Of a stretch of 64,000 nt of DNA, positions 33,627 to 42,448 are shown piece after piece. The notes beneath the pieces were generated by a model. It saw only the letters and a program-made list of their open reading frames with translations, was not told where the DNA came from and made no database searches. Positions within the stretch are counted from its first letter, which is position 1. Each line of letters opens with the position of its first letter. The position numbers were made by a program, and so were the translations under genes. Origin of the DNA: Bacteroidota bacterium. GTDB taxonomy: Bacteria > Bacteroidota > Bacteroidia > Bacteroidales > VadinHA17. The stretch lies in contig DRFJ01000055.1 of assembly GCA_011050615.1 (NCBI GenBank), positions 1 through 64,000 on the forward strand. The letters run 5' to 3'.

Positions 33627-34991
33627 TCAGAATACAGTAATAGTTTTTATATTTACAAACTCCATAAGCCCATATTCAGATAGTTCCCTTCCATAGCCTG
33701 ACTCCTTCACCCCACCAAAAGGAACGGCCGGATCAGATTTTGTAAAACTGTTAAATGCAATTGTTCCGGTATCAACATCTTCAGATAATTGTTCAATAAT
33801 TTTACTGTTTCCGGTAAATACCGAGCAGCCTAAGCCGAACCTTGAATCATTCACCCTGCAAACCAGTTCGTCATAATCCCTGAAACTAAAAACCGGTAAT
33901 ATGGGTCCGAACACTTCTTCCCTGGCAAGAGGGCTCTCATAGGACACATTAACAAGGACAGTAGGCTCAAAGAAGCAGTCACGCGGCTTGCCGTATTTAC
34001 CACCCAGGATTATTTCGGCGCCCATGTCAACGGTATGGTTCAGCTGACGTTCCAGTTCCATTACCGCGGTTTTATTCACAAGGGGGCCGATAAAGGTATC
34101 CTGCAGTAAAGGGTTACCCATCCTGAGAGTCTTAATTCGTCCTGTTATAAGGTTCAGGAATTCGGGGTATACCCGTTCATGAACAAAGAGTCTCTTTGAA
34201 GCGATGCAACTCTGACCCGTATTTTGAAATCGTCCGTAAACAAGGGCTTCTGCAGCTTTCTCCAGTTCAGCATCGTCAAATACGATAAAAGCATCATTAC
34301 CTCCCAGTTCAAGCACCAGTTTTTTGATCTTTGATCCTGCCTTTGCAGCAATCTTTTCTGCTGCGGTATTACTGCCCGTCAGGCTTATTGATCTTACATA
34401 CTCTGAATCCAGAACCTTTGATACCTGGTTGTAATCCATGAAAAGGTTCCTGAATACATCAGCCGGGAATCCTGCTTTAATAACTGCATTCTCAATATTT
34501 TCAGCGCATTGAGGCACATTGGAGGCATGTTTCAGAAGGACGGTATTTCCTGCAGCCAGGGCCGGAGCCAGACATCTGATTACCTGCCAGTACGGAAAAT
34601 TCCAGGGCATGATGGCCAGGACTATCCCCTGTGGATCGAATCGTATCATTGAAGATCCTGCCGATGATGGATGTTTCCGGGGTTTTAGAAACTCATCCGC
34701 CCGTTCTCCATAATACCTGCAGGCCAAAGCACTCTTTTCCACCTCGGCAAGAGACTGACTGATTGGTTTGCCCATCTCGGATGTTATGCTTGCCGCGTGA
34801 AAGTCTTTTTCTATCTCCAGGAGATCGGCAAGCCTGAGAAGATAATCCTGCCTTTTTTCAATATTCAGCTTTCTCCACTTTCTGAATGCCCGCGAGGATG
34901 AAAAAATTATATTCTCCAGTTCCTCGTTACTGATCAGTTCATATTGTTTATTCAATTTTCCTGTGTACGGATCAATACTTTTATAGACCAT
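33627..34991 (-). CDS. NAD(P)-dependent aldehyde dehydrogenase (succinate-semialdehyde type)
   Basis: The protein has 454 residues. Catalytic Glu228 is in LVLELGG and Cys262 in NTGQSCIASKR. The start SIDPYTGKL, IMPWNFPYWQVIRC, LLKHASNVPQCA and SEYGLMEFVNIKT closely resemble E. coli Sad/YneI-type succinate-semialdehyde dehydrogenases, which oxidise the aldehyde to succinate. It is cytosolic. It is divergent from the QueA-like gene; the two promoters nearly touch. The exact aldehyde is uncertain, because the broad family also serves lactaldehyde and others. Confidence 0.88.
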   Translation of the reverse strand: MVYKSIDPYTGKLNKQYELISNEELENIIFSSSRAFRKWRKLNIEKRQDYLLRLADLLEIEKDFHAASITSEMGKPISQSLAEVEKSALACRYYGERADEFLKPRKHPSSAGSSMIRFDPQGIVLAIMPWNFPYWQVIRCLAPALAAGNTVLLKHASNVPQCAENIENAVIKAGFPADVFRNLFMDYNQVSKVLDSEYVRSISLTGSNTAAEKIAAKAGSKIKKLVLELGGNDAFIVFDDAELEKAAEALVYGRFQNTGQSCIASKRLFVHERVYPEFLNLITGRIKTLRMGNPLLQDTFIGPLVNKTAVMELERQLNHTVDMGAEIILGGKYGKPRDCFFEPTVLVNVSYESPLAREEVFGPILPVFSFRDYDELVCRVNDSRFGLGCSVFTGNSKIIEQLSEDVDTGTIAFNSFTKSDPAVPFGGVKESGYGRELSEYGLMEFVNIKTITVF

Positions 34992-35029
34992 ATTGCTTCT
35001 TTTAGTTTAATTTTAAATGCTGCTACCAA

Positions 35030-35047
35030 CAAATTTAGTTATTTTTG
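35030..35047. promoter_or_regulatory. Abutting divergent -7 boxes for the aldehyde dehydrogenase (-) and QueA-like (+) genes
   Basis: TAAATTTG on the minus strand (35030-35037) and TATTTTTG on the plus strand (35040-35047) are separated by 2 bp. They sit 39 bp from the minus-strand start codon and 59 bp from the plus-strand start codon. Polymerases could not load on both at once. Confidence 0.5.
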
Positions 35048-35105
35048 GCCATCCTGGGTGAGCATTTAAAGTTTAATGTTCCCGTTTTAATATTTATGGT
35101 TCAAG

Positions 35106-36320
35106 GTGACTGAAGATCCCCGAAATATAAAAATCAAGGATTATACCTACGTATTGCCAGAGGAGAAAATTGCAAGGTATCCCTTAAAAAGGAGAGATTC
35201 ATCAAAACTGCTGATATATAATAAGGGAAGCATAAGTCATGATATTTTCTATAATCTTGGCAATTACCTCTCAGAAGGTGATATTCTCGTATATAACCAG
35301 ACAAGGGTAATAAGGGCAAGGCTCATATTCAGGAAGCCAACTGGTGCCATAATTGAGATATTCTGTCTTGAACCTGCAAAACCGTCAGATTACGAGAGCA
35401 ATTTTTCTGCGAGGAAGACAGTTGAATGGCGATGTCTTGTAGGTAGGCGTAAGAAATGGAAGAGTGGCGCCCTGAAGATGGAACTGCAGTACAACAACAA
35501 TAAGGTTAAGCTATATGCCGAGCAGATTGAAAGCATGGAAAAAGAAAGTCTCGTAAGGTTCAGATGGGATAATGAGCAATTGTGCTTCAGCGAGATACTG
35601 GATATTGCAGGGCATGTTCCTGTTCCCCCTTACCTCAAAAGGGAAGATGAGGTCATTGACAAAACAAGGTATCAGACAGTTTATTCAAGGGATGATGGAT
35701 CTGTGGCTGCTCCTACGGCTGGTTTACATTTTACAGAAGGTGTTCTTTCAGACCTTAGGGAGAGAGGTATACGAACTCATGCAATAAGCCTCCATGTGGG
35801 AGCCGGAACATTTATCCCGGTAAAATCAGCTACTGCAGGCGGTCACAGCATGCATATTGAACATTTCAGGATTGAAAGAGAGGTCATTGAAAAAATTACC
35901 GGAGGGCGGGTTATTGCCGTTGGCACGACCTCACTTCGCACCCTTGAAAGCCTCTACTGGATCGGGCATAAAATAAGGGAAGGAGCCATAGTGCCCGGTG
36001 AGAAAATCAGCCTTGAACAATGGTATCCCTATGATAATAATTCGGATATTGACTATAGAGAAGCTATGGTAACAATACTGGATTTCATGGATAAGAATAA
36101 GCTTCAATATCTGGAGGCCAGGACGGGTATAATAATAGTCCCCGGATACCGGATGAGAATAGCGGAAGGATTAATAACAAACTATCATTTGCCGGGCAGC
36201 ACACTGTTGTTACTTGTGGCTGCCTTTGCAGGCGATGACTGGAAAAGAATTTACGATTATTCCCTTGATAATGATTTTCGCTTCCTCAGTTATGGTGACA
36301 GTTCCCTTTTATTACCCTGA
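35106..36320 (+). CDS. QueA-like S-adenosylmethionine:tRNA ribosyltransferase-isomerase, long form
   Basis: The protein has 404 residues and starts with GTG (no in-frame ATG gives a better start). QueA transfers and rearranges the ribosyl group of SAM onto preQ1-tRNA to form epoxyqueuosine. Shared motifs: DYTYVLPEEKIARYPLKRRDSSKLL, DDGSVAAPTAGLHFTEG, ISLHVGAGTFIPVK, AVGTTSLRTLE and LITNYHLPGSTLLLLVAAFAG. Between TSLRTLE and the ending there is an extra segment of roughly 50 residues (from about 288 to 340), and the usual TDIFIxPG is TGIIIVPG. E. coli QueA is 356 residues. This is probably a Bacteroidota paralogue; the same reaction is likely but not certain. Confidence 0.8.
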   Translation: MTEDPRNIKIKDYTYVLPEEKIARYPLKRRDSSKLLIYNKGSISHDIFYNLGNYLSEGDILVYNQTRVIRARLIFRKPTGAIIEIFCLEPAKPSDYESNFSARKTVEWRCLVGRRKKWKSGALKMELQYNNNKVKLYAEQIESMEKESLVRFRWDNEQLCFSEILDIAGHVPVPPYLKREDEVIDKTRYQTVYSRDDGSVAAPTAGLHFTEGVLSDLRERGIRTHAISLHVGAGTFIPVKSATAGGHSMHIEHFRIEREVIEKITGGRVIAVGTTSLRTLESLYWIGHKIREGAIVPGEKISLEQWYPYDNNSDIDYREAMVTILDFMDKNKLQYLEARTGIIIVPGYRMRIAEGLITNYHLPGSTLLLLVAAFAGDDWKRIYDYSLDNDFRFLSYGDSSLLLP

Positions 36321-36322
36321 GA

Positions 36323-37372
36323 TCAACCATAGAATTCTTTCATTTTCTTTTCCAGCAGGTCAGCAAAACCCTCTATATCTTTCTCAGTTGTATCCCAGCT
36401 TGTCATCAGCCTGTACTCAGACAATACCTCGTTCCATGGGTAAAAGAAATATCTTGACCTCACTTCAGCAGCCACTTCAGCAGGCAGAATTACAAATACC
36501 CCGTTTGCATTTACTTCCTGTGTGATTCTTACCCCTTCTATCTTACCAATGCGATCAGCCAGCTTTCGTCCCATCATGTTCGCATGCCTTGCATTTTCAA
36601 GCCACAGGTCATTCCTGAAATACGCAATAAACTGTGCTGATACGTAACGCATTTTTGATGCTAGCTGCATACCCTGCTTCCGGATATATTTAAAGTTTTC
36701 AGACAGACCTTCTTTAAGGAAACAGACTGCTTCCCCGTACATCATTCCATTTTTTGTGCCCCCGAATGACAATACATCCACTCCAGCCTCCGTGGTAAAA
36801 TCCCTGAAAGGAAGGTTCAGTGAAGCGGCGGCATTGGCAATCCTTGCTCCGTCCATATGTAAAAGCATATCATAGCTGTGCACAAAATCGGCCAGGTCAC
36901 GTATCTCTTCAGGCGTATATACTGTTCCCATCTCCGTTGCCTGGGTAATTGAAACAACCTTTGGCTGTGAATGATGCTCAAAATCAAAGCCATGCAGATG
37001 CTTCCCCAGGTCTTCCTTTCTCAGTTTACCATCGCCTGTATCAACAGTCAGCAGCTTGCAGCCTGTAAATTTCTCCGGAGCCCCGCATTCATCCTGCCCA
37101 ATGTGGGCGGTAAAAGCCGTTATAACTGAATTCCAGGACCTTGTTATCCCGGTTAGTCCAAGCACATTTGCAGCAGTACCGGTAAAAACAAAATAAACCT
37201 CTGTTGAAGGTCCGAAGATTATCCTGAAAAGTTCTTCTGCCTCCCTGGTATACCGGTCATCACCATAAGCAATAACATGGCCATTATTTACACTTTCGAG
37301 TTCTTTAAGAATCTGAGGATGTATTCCTGCATTGTTATCACTTGCAAAACCCCTTGAAACTGACTTTTTCAT
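36323..37372 (-). CDS. ltaE: Low-specificity L-threonine aldolase
   Basis: The protein has 349 residues. It is a PLP enzyme cleaving threonine or allo-threonine to glycine and acetaldehyde. The PLP lysine is Lys207 in SFGGTKNGM. Supporting motifs are YGDDRYT, FVFTGTAANVLGL, AHIGQDECGAPE, LLHMDGARIANA. The fold is type I aminotransferase-like and cytosolic. Its stop lies 2 bp from the convergent QueA-like stop, with no terminator seen. The stereospecificity is not decidable by sequence reading. Confidence 0.92.
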   Translation of the reverse strand: MKKSVSRGFASDNNAGIHPQILKELESVNNGHVIAYGDDRYTREAEELFRIIFGPSTEVYFVFTGTAANVLGLTGITRSWNSVITAFTAHIGQDECGAPEKFTGCKLLTVDTGDGKLRKEDLGKHLHGFDFEHHSQPKVVSITQATEMGTVYTPEEIRDLADFVHSYDMLLHMDGARIANAAASLNLPFRDFTTEAGVDVLSFGGTKNGMMYGEAVCFLKEGLSENFKYIRKQGMQLASKMRYVSAQFIAYFRNDLWLENARHANMMGRKLADRIGKIEGVRITQEVNANGVFVILPAEVAAEVRSRYFFYPWNEVLSEYRLMTSWDTTEKDIEGFADLLEKKMKEFYG

Positions 37373-37505
37373 ATTTTTTAATAAATATTTCCCGTAATTT
37401 AAGCTAATAAAACGTAAATATAATTCTTATGTATTTCCCTTAAATGAGGGATATTAATTTAAAGAGATTATAAATAAAAATTCCATAGGAATTAATAATA
37501 TATGT

Positions 37506-37513
37506 TATTTTTG
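37506..37513 (+). promoter_or_regulatory. Promoter -7 box (TATTTTTG) for the sodium:solute symporter
   Basis: Perfect TAnnTTTG, 37 bp before the start codon at 37550. Confidence 0.45.
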
Positions 37514-37549
37514 AGATTTTAATTCAGCAACTAACTAATTTCTTTCAAA

Positions 37550-39193
37550 ATGAACGGTAATTTTGCTTTTCTGGATTACACGATCTTCATAGTATATGCT
37601 GTAGGTCTGATTGCTCTTGGTTTATGGGTTTCCCGTGACAAAAAGGGCACGGGCAGAAATGCTGAAGACTATTTCCTTGCGAGCAAATCATTACCCTGGT
37701 GGGCAATTGGAGCCTCTCTGATTGCTGCCAATATCTCAGCTGAACAGATGATTGGAATGTCAGGTTCAGGCTTTGCCATTGGTCTTGCCATTGCCACATA
37801 TGAATGGATGGCTGCGGCAACCCTGATCATCGTAGGCAAATTCTTCCTTCCGATTTTCATTGAGAAAGGCATCTATACTATTCCGGAATTTGTTGAGAAA
37901 AGGTTCAATAAATCATTGAAAACAATTCTGGCGGTATTCTGGATCGCTCTGTTTATTTTCGTTAACCTGACCTCGGTACTTTTTCTGGGTGCCAAAGCCA
38001 TTGATACAATAATAGGGACGGGAGATGGTTCAATATTGATTTACGCAATAATAGGGCTGGCCTTTGTTGCAGCAGCATATTCACTGTACGGTGGCCTGTC
38101 TGCAGTGGCATGGACCGATATTATCCAGGTTGCCCTCCTTGTGATTGGAGGAATAATTACCACCATAATAGCTCTTGACAAAGTAACACCTGATGGTGGG
38201 CTGGGCAATGGGATCAGTCATGTTTATCATACAGCCGGTGACAAGTTTCACATGATACTTTCCAGGGACAACCCCGAGTATTTTAATCTTCCGGGGATTG
38301 GTGTACTTATTGGTGGTATGTGGATTGCCAACCTGTATTACTGGGGATTCAACCAGTATATTATTCAGAGGACATTAGCTGCAAAATCCTTACGCGAAGC
38401 ACAGCGTGGGATTGCATTTGCCGCCTTCCTGAAGCTTCTTATACCGTTATTTATTGTAATTCCGGGTATTATTGTATGGGTTATGTACACACAGCCTGAG
38501 GGTACAAATATCATTCCCGGTGTTGTTGAATCATTTACCAAGGCTGATGGCACTACAAATTACGACAAGGCCTTTCCCTGGCTTATAAGCACTTTTATAC
38601 CTTCCGGACTGAAAGGGATTGTTGTAGCTGCCCTGGCCGCTGCTATTGTGTCATCACTGGCATCGATGCTTAACTCAACATCAACCATTTTCACAATGGA
38701 TATTTACAAGCCGTATTTCAACAAGGATGCCTCTGACAAAGTAACTGTCAGGGTAGGAAGAATAGCTGCTTTTTCTGCTCTTATTATTGCCATCCTTGTT
38801 GCACCCCTGTTGCAAAATATTGAACAGGCTTTTCAATATATACAGGAATACACGGGAATTGTCAGCCCGGGTATACTTGCCGTTTTCATTATGGGCTTAT
38901 TCTGGAAAAAGGCTAATTCAAGGGGTGCAATTATAGGCGCCATCTCTTCCATTCCTGTTGCTTTAATACTCAAATTAAGCATTATTGACCTTCCCTGGAT
39001 GGATCAGATGTTATATACATTCCTGATCACCACGGTTATTATACTCGGTATAAGCCTTACCACCAATAAGGAAGACGATGATGCGAAAGGTATCAGACTG
39101 GTTTCATCAATGTTTAAGACTGGCAAAGCCTTTAATGTGTCTTCATATGTAATTTTACTCATACTGGCATTATTATATGCAATATTCTGGTAA
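37550..39193 (+). CDS. Sodium:solute symporter (SSS family, sugar type)
   Basis: The protein has 547 residues and about 14 membrane helices. It couples sodium entry to uptake of a solute, probably a sugar. Landmarks of the SGLT-like branch: EDYFLASKSLPWWAIGASLIAANISAEQMIGMSGSGFA, YTIPEFVEKRFNKSLK, and YSLYGGLSAVAWTDIIQV. The C-terminal helices follow a short loop. It is not accompanied by sugar-catabolic genes, so the substrate stays open. It is upstream of truA by about 45 bp, and the two may share a transcript. Confidence 0.9.
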   Translation: MNGNFAFLDYTIFIVYAVGLIALGLWVSRDKKGTGRNAEDYFLASKSLPWWAIGASLIAANISAEQMIGMSGSGFAIGLAIATYEWMAAATLIIVGKFFLPIFIEKGIYTIPEFVEKRFNKSLKTILAVFWIALFIFVNLTSVLFLGAKAIDTIIGTGDGSILIYAIIGLAFVAAAYSLYGGLSAVAWTDIIQVALLVIGGIITTIIALDKVTPDGGLGNGISHVYHTAGDKFHMILSRDNPEYFNLPGIGVLIGGMWIANLYYWGFNQYIIQRTLAAKSLREAQRGIAFAAFLKLLIPLFIVIPGIIVWVMYTQPEGTNIIPGVVESFTKADGTTNYDKAFPWLISTFIPSGLKGIVVAALAAAIVSSLASMLNSTSTIFTMDIYKPYFNKDASDKVTVRVGRIAAFSALIIAILVAPLLQNIEQAFQYIQEYTGIVSPGILAVFIMGLFWKKANSRGAIIGAISSIPVALILKLSIIDLPWMDQMLYTFLITTVIILGISLTTNKEDDDAKGIRLVSSMFKTGKAFNVSSYVILLILALLYAIFW

Positions 39194-39227
39194 TCGAAAG
39201 GCAGGCAGCTTAAATTAGCCATTTCAT

Positions 39228-39235
39228 TATATTTG
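39228..39235 (+). promoter_or_regulatory. Possible promoter -7 box (TATATTTG) right at the truA start
   Basis: Perfect TAnnTTTG whose expected transcription start (about 39242) coincides with the truA start codons at 39239/39242. If used, the mRNA would be nearly leaderless. Confidence 0.3.
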
Positions 39236-39238
39236 CAT

Positions 39239-40012
39239 ATGATGAAAGGATTCAGGTATTTTTTACAATTATCCTATCGAGGTACTGCTTATCATGGATG
39301 GCAGGTACAGGCAGGCAGCCAAACAGTCCAGGAAACAGTTGAAAATTCACTCTCTGTTATCCTGCAGCAACAAATTTCAACTACCGGATGTGGCAGGACT
39401 GATACCGGAGTGCACGCCAGATATTTCATTGCCCATTTTGATTCTGAAACAGAACTGGGCCTGCAAAAAGAAAATTTAATATTCCGGCTTAACCGTCATT
39501 TGCCTGACGATATCGAAGTAAGGGCCATTCACAGGGTAACCAGGGATGCCCATGCACGCTTTGATGCCTTATTCCGGACTTATGAATATCATATTACCAG
39601 GAACAAAGACCCTTTCATGGCAGACCTGGCCTGGCACAGGTATGGCTACCTGTCAGTTACCGACATGAATAAGGCCTGTGATATTTTATTGAAATACAAT
39701 GATTTTACCAGCTTCAGCAAGTTACATAGCGATGTTAAGACAAATAACTGCCGTATTACTCATGCAAGATGGTTCATCACTGATACGGGATATATCTTTA
39801 TTATCAGGTCTGACAGGTTTTTAAGAAATATGGTCAGGGCAATTGTTGGAACAATGATTAATACAGGCACAGGTAAGCTCAGCATATCAGATTTCGAGCA
39901 TCTTATTGAATCAAAGGATCGGAATAATGCAGGGATGTCTGCTCCTGCCAAGGGACTCTTTTTAACACTGGTTGAGTATCCTTACTCCTTAAGTTCCCCC
40001 GGAAAAGCATGA
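39239..40012 (+). CDS. truA: tRNA pseudouridine(38-40) synthase
   Basis: The protein has 257 residues from the ATG at 39239 (or 255 from 39242). The upstream TTG at 39233 is unlikely to be used. It isomerises uridines 38-40 of the tRNA anticodon arm. The catalytic Asp55 is in GCGRTDTGVHAR, with LSYRGTAYHGWQVQ near the start, RTYEYHITRNKDPF, and FLRNMVRAIVGTMINTG near the C-terminus. Its stop overlaps the convergent aroE stop by 24 bp. Co-transcription with the upstream symporter gene is possible. Confidence 0.95.
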   Translation: MMKGFRYFLQLSYRGTAYHGWQVQAGSQTVQETVENSLSVILQQQISTTGCGRTDTGVHARYFIAHFDSETELGLQKENLIFRLNRHLPDDIEVRAIHRVTRDAHARFDALFRTYEYHITRNKDPFMADLAWHRYGYLSVTDMNKACDILLKYNDFTSFSKLHSDVKTNNCRITHARWFITDTGYIFIIRSDRFLRNMVRAIVGTMINTGTGKLSISDFEHLIESKDRNNAGMSAPAKGLFLTLVEYPYSLSSPGKA

Positions 40013-40753
40013 AGTCCATATTTCCCATGTTTTTTCAGCCTGGATATGTAGCATCTCCATGCCATTCTTTATCGTACAAGCCCTCTCCTTCCCTCTTTTC
40101 AGGAAAAGAGATTCCGGGGGATTATAAACCAGGTCGAAAAGAATACATCCTTTCCCCAGCGATTCATAAGGAATATCGGGAGCGCTGGTTGTATCGGGAT
40201 ACATGCCCAGGGGTGTTGCATTTATTATTAGCCGGTAATCAGTGATAAATTCACCTGTCAGGTCAGCATAGCCAAGGTCAGCTTTTATCTTATTGCGGGA
40301 CACTACGGAACAGTCTATTCCAAGCCTTTCGAGGCCTGCCTGGACAGCACGTGAAGCCCCGCCTGTACCAAGCACCAGTGCCTTAGTTATACTATTGTCT
40401 ATTAAAGGTTTCAATGACAAAACAAAACCATCGGTATCGGTATTGAATCCTTTTAATGTTCGCTTAGATCCTTTCCGGGTAATATGTATTACATTAACAG
40501 CGTTGGCTTTCAGAGCTGCATTGTCAATATCATCCATATAATTAATAATTGATGCTTTGTATGGATGAGTAACATTTAATCCATTAAGATCAGGGTATTT
40601 TTTGATAAGATCCGGGAATTCAGCAATTGTTTTAATCGGGAAATTATTATATACAGCATCCACTTTCTCATTACGGAACTTATTCATAAAATAGTTCTCT
40701 GAAAAAGAATGATGAAGCGGGTATCCTATCAGCCCATATCGTTTCATACTCAT
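39989..40753 (-). CDS. aroE: Shikimate dehydrogenase
   Basis: The protein has 254 residues. It reduces 3-dehydroshikimate with NADPH in aromatic amino acid synthesis. The catalytic Lys66 is in NVTHPYKASI and the paired Asp in FNTDTDG (about 103-109). The nucleotide loop LGTGGASRAVQAGL follows, with SRNK after the next strand. The N-terminal YPLHHSFSENYF binds shikimate. The start overlaps the popT stop (ATGA), so translation is coupled. It is the last gene of the TPR-comA-popT-aroE operon. Confidence 0.95.
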   Translation of the reverse strand: MSMKRYGLIGYPLHHSFSENYFMNKFRNEKVDAVYNNFPIKTIAEFPDLIKKYPDLNGLNVTHPYKASIINYMDDIDNAALKANAVNVIHITRKGSKRTLKGFNTDTDGFVLSLKPLIDNSITKALVLGTGGASRAVQAGLERLGIDCSVVSRNKIKADLGYADLTGEFITDYRLIINATPLGMYPDTTSAPDIPYESLGKGCILFDLVYNPPESLFLKRGKERACTIKNGMEMLHIQAEKTWEIWTSCFSGGT

Positions 40754-41673
40754 CTTGAGCTCAGCTTATCCAGAAATAATACTATGGCAGAGGCCGTTAT
40801 CATCAGCAGGACTGCCTGTAGGAAGTAGGGTTCACTACCTGTTATATCCCTGTAAAGGTGGGGTAAAATATTACGCTGTACCAGTGGTATTGTTTCTCCG
40901 CGTCTATCTATCACGGAACTGATCGTTTCTTTCCAGGGCCATATTTTATTGAGCGACCCTATGATAAAACCGGCCAGCACTGCTATGGTCAGATCGTGAT
41001 ATTTCCTGAACAGCCATGAGAGCAGGTTGGCGAAACTGAGCAGCCCGGTAATAACTCCAAGGCCGAATATAAGCAGTACAGGTATGTTAAAATCGCTCAC
41101 AGCTCCCAGTATAAACTGGTACTTTCCCAGAATAAGCAGGATAAAGGCACCTGATATTCCGGGAAGTATCATTGCGCAGATAGCGATAGCACCAGCAATA
41201 AAAATATACCAGTAGGCATCGCTTGTCTGTGCCGGTGCAAAGCGGGTAATAAAAAACATCAGTATGCTCCCTGCGAGCAATCCTGTCAGGCGGGTAAAAT
41301 TCCATGAGTTTATTTTCCTGATCACGATTAGTGCAGATGCCAGTATTAGTCCGAAGAAAAAGGCCCAGATTAATATGGGATGATTTTCCATCATCCATTT
41401 GAGCAGCCGGGCCAGGGAAAAAATACTCAAGAGTATACCGCCAAAAACAGCAAGAAGGAAATTACCGTTTATCCTTTTCCAGAAAAGTGAAACCTTAAAT
41501 TTAAGAAGTAATTTAAGAGCCTCCAGTCCGACTGATTTTATTGAACTTATGAGTTCTTCGTATATACCGGTAATAAAGGCAATTGTGCCACCTGAAACGC
41601 CGGGAACGACATCAGCTGCACCCATGCCCATTCCTTTGAGGAAGAGCAGGCTATAATCTGAAAATTTACTCAT
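40750..41673 (-). CDS. popT: DUF368 membrane protein (PopT-type polyprenyl-phosphate transporter)
   Basis: The protein has 307 residues and about eight to nine membrane helices. The family signature GAADVVPGVSGGTIAFITGIYEELI is at the N-terminus and is echoed in the second half by ICAMILPGISGAFILLILGKY, the paired re-entrant repeat of DUF368. DUF368 and DedA proteins were identified as transporters that return undecaprenyl phosphate to the cytoplasmic face for cell-wall recycling. In this operon it sits between the phosphosulfolactate synthase gene (6-bp gap) and aroE. Confidence 0.85.
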   Translation of the reverse strand: MSKFSDYSLLFLKGMGMGAADVVPGVSGGTIAFITGIYEELISSIKSVGLEALKLLLKFKVSLFWKRINGNFLLAVFGGILLSIFSLARLLKWMMENHPILIWAFFFGLILASALIVIRKINSWNFTRLTGLLAGSILMFFITRFAPAQTSDAYWYIFIAGAIAICAMILPGISGAFILLILGKYQFILGAVSDFNIPVLLIFGLGVITGLLSFANLLSWLFRKYHDLTIAVLAGFIIGSLNKIWPWKETISSVIDRRGETIPLVQRNILPHLYRDITGSEPYFLQAVLLMITASAIVLFLDKLSSR

Positions 41674-41679
41674 ATCTAT

Positions 41680-42444
41680 TTACTGACCTGGCAGGAACTG
41701 GAAAAAGGTGTCTCCCCTCAATCCGTTCCTGAGTGATTCAAGGGCTATTATTTCATCAGGAGCAATATTACCGAGATTAACATTTGCTCCAAATTGTTTT
41801 ATGAACCATGCCTGCTGTGATTTTAAAGGAGCTTCCCAGATTATACGGTCGAAACCTACATCAATCGACAGTTTATCGATCAGTACTGTGTTAATTGAGC
41901 CGTCGCTGTTATAGATACCTGTGGTTCCGCTTTCCCTTGCTTCAGCTATCACCTTATCAGAGCCAGCCTCCAGTTCTGAGACCATCATTTCCACCCATTC
42001 TTCCGGGCTGTATACCACATCTTTTTTCTTGGAACCTACTTCAGAAAGAACATAATACTTCTCCGACAACTTTTTTATATAGGCTGTTTTCCTGTCCTGG
42101 TCCATCTCGAATGATCCATCTGATACCTCAACAGACCTGATCCCCAGTTTCTCCAGCAACTCAATGTAATCATCGAACATATCCCTGATAACAAAAGCCT
42201 CAAAGAGGGTACCTCCGAGGTATGTTCTTACACCTGCTGCCTCATATACTTCCACCTTTTCCCTTACATCAGGAGTAAAAACAGAGGTTCCGAATCCAAG
42301 TTTAAGGTAATCAATATACTCACTTCCAACACTCATCAGGTCTTCTGCCTCCCTGAGGCTCAAACCCTTATCCATTACCATTGTGAGTCCGCCCGTTCGC
42401 GGTTTAACTTTTCTGTCGGGCATTCCCGGCAAATTTACCATCAT
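41680..42444 (-). CDS. comA: Phosphosulfolactate synthase (ComA family)
   Basis: The protein has 254 residues. Family members add sulfite to phosphoenolpyruvate to give phosphosulfolactate, first known from coenzyme M synthesis. Family pattern: RTGGLTMVMDKGLSLREAEDL, YIDYLKLGFGTSVF, YLGGTLFEAFVIRD, SVEVSDGSFEM and YVLSEVGSKKKDVVY. A TIM-barrel fold is expected, in the cytosol. There are no coenzyme M genes around it, so the product may feed a sulfonolipid or sulfolactate route; that is inference. The gene lies 4 bp after the TPR gene and 6 bp before popT. Confidence 0.88.
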   Translation of the reverse strand: MMVNLPGMPDRKVKPRTGGLTMVMDKGLSLREAEDLMSVGSEYIDYLKLGFGTSVFTPDVREKVEVYEAAGVRTYLGGTLFEAFVIRDMFDDYIELLEKLGIRSVEVSDGSFEMDQDRKTAYIKKLSEKYYVLSEVGSKKKDVVYSPEEWVEMMVSELEAGSDKVIAEARESGTTGIYNSDGSINTVLIDKLSIDVGFDRIIWEAPLKSQQAWFIKQFGANVNLGNIAPDEIIALESLRNGLRGDTFFQFLPGQ

Positions 42445-42448
42445 AATG

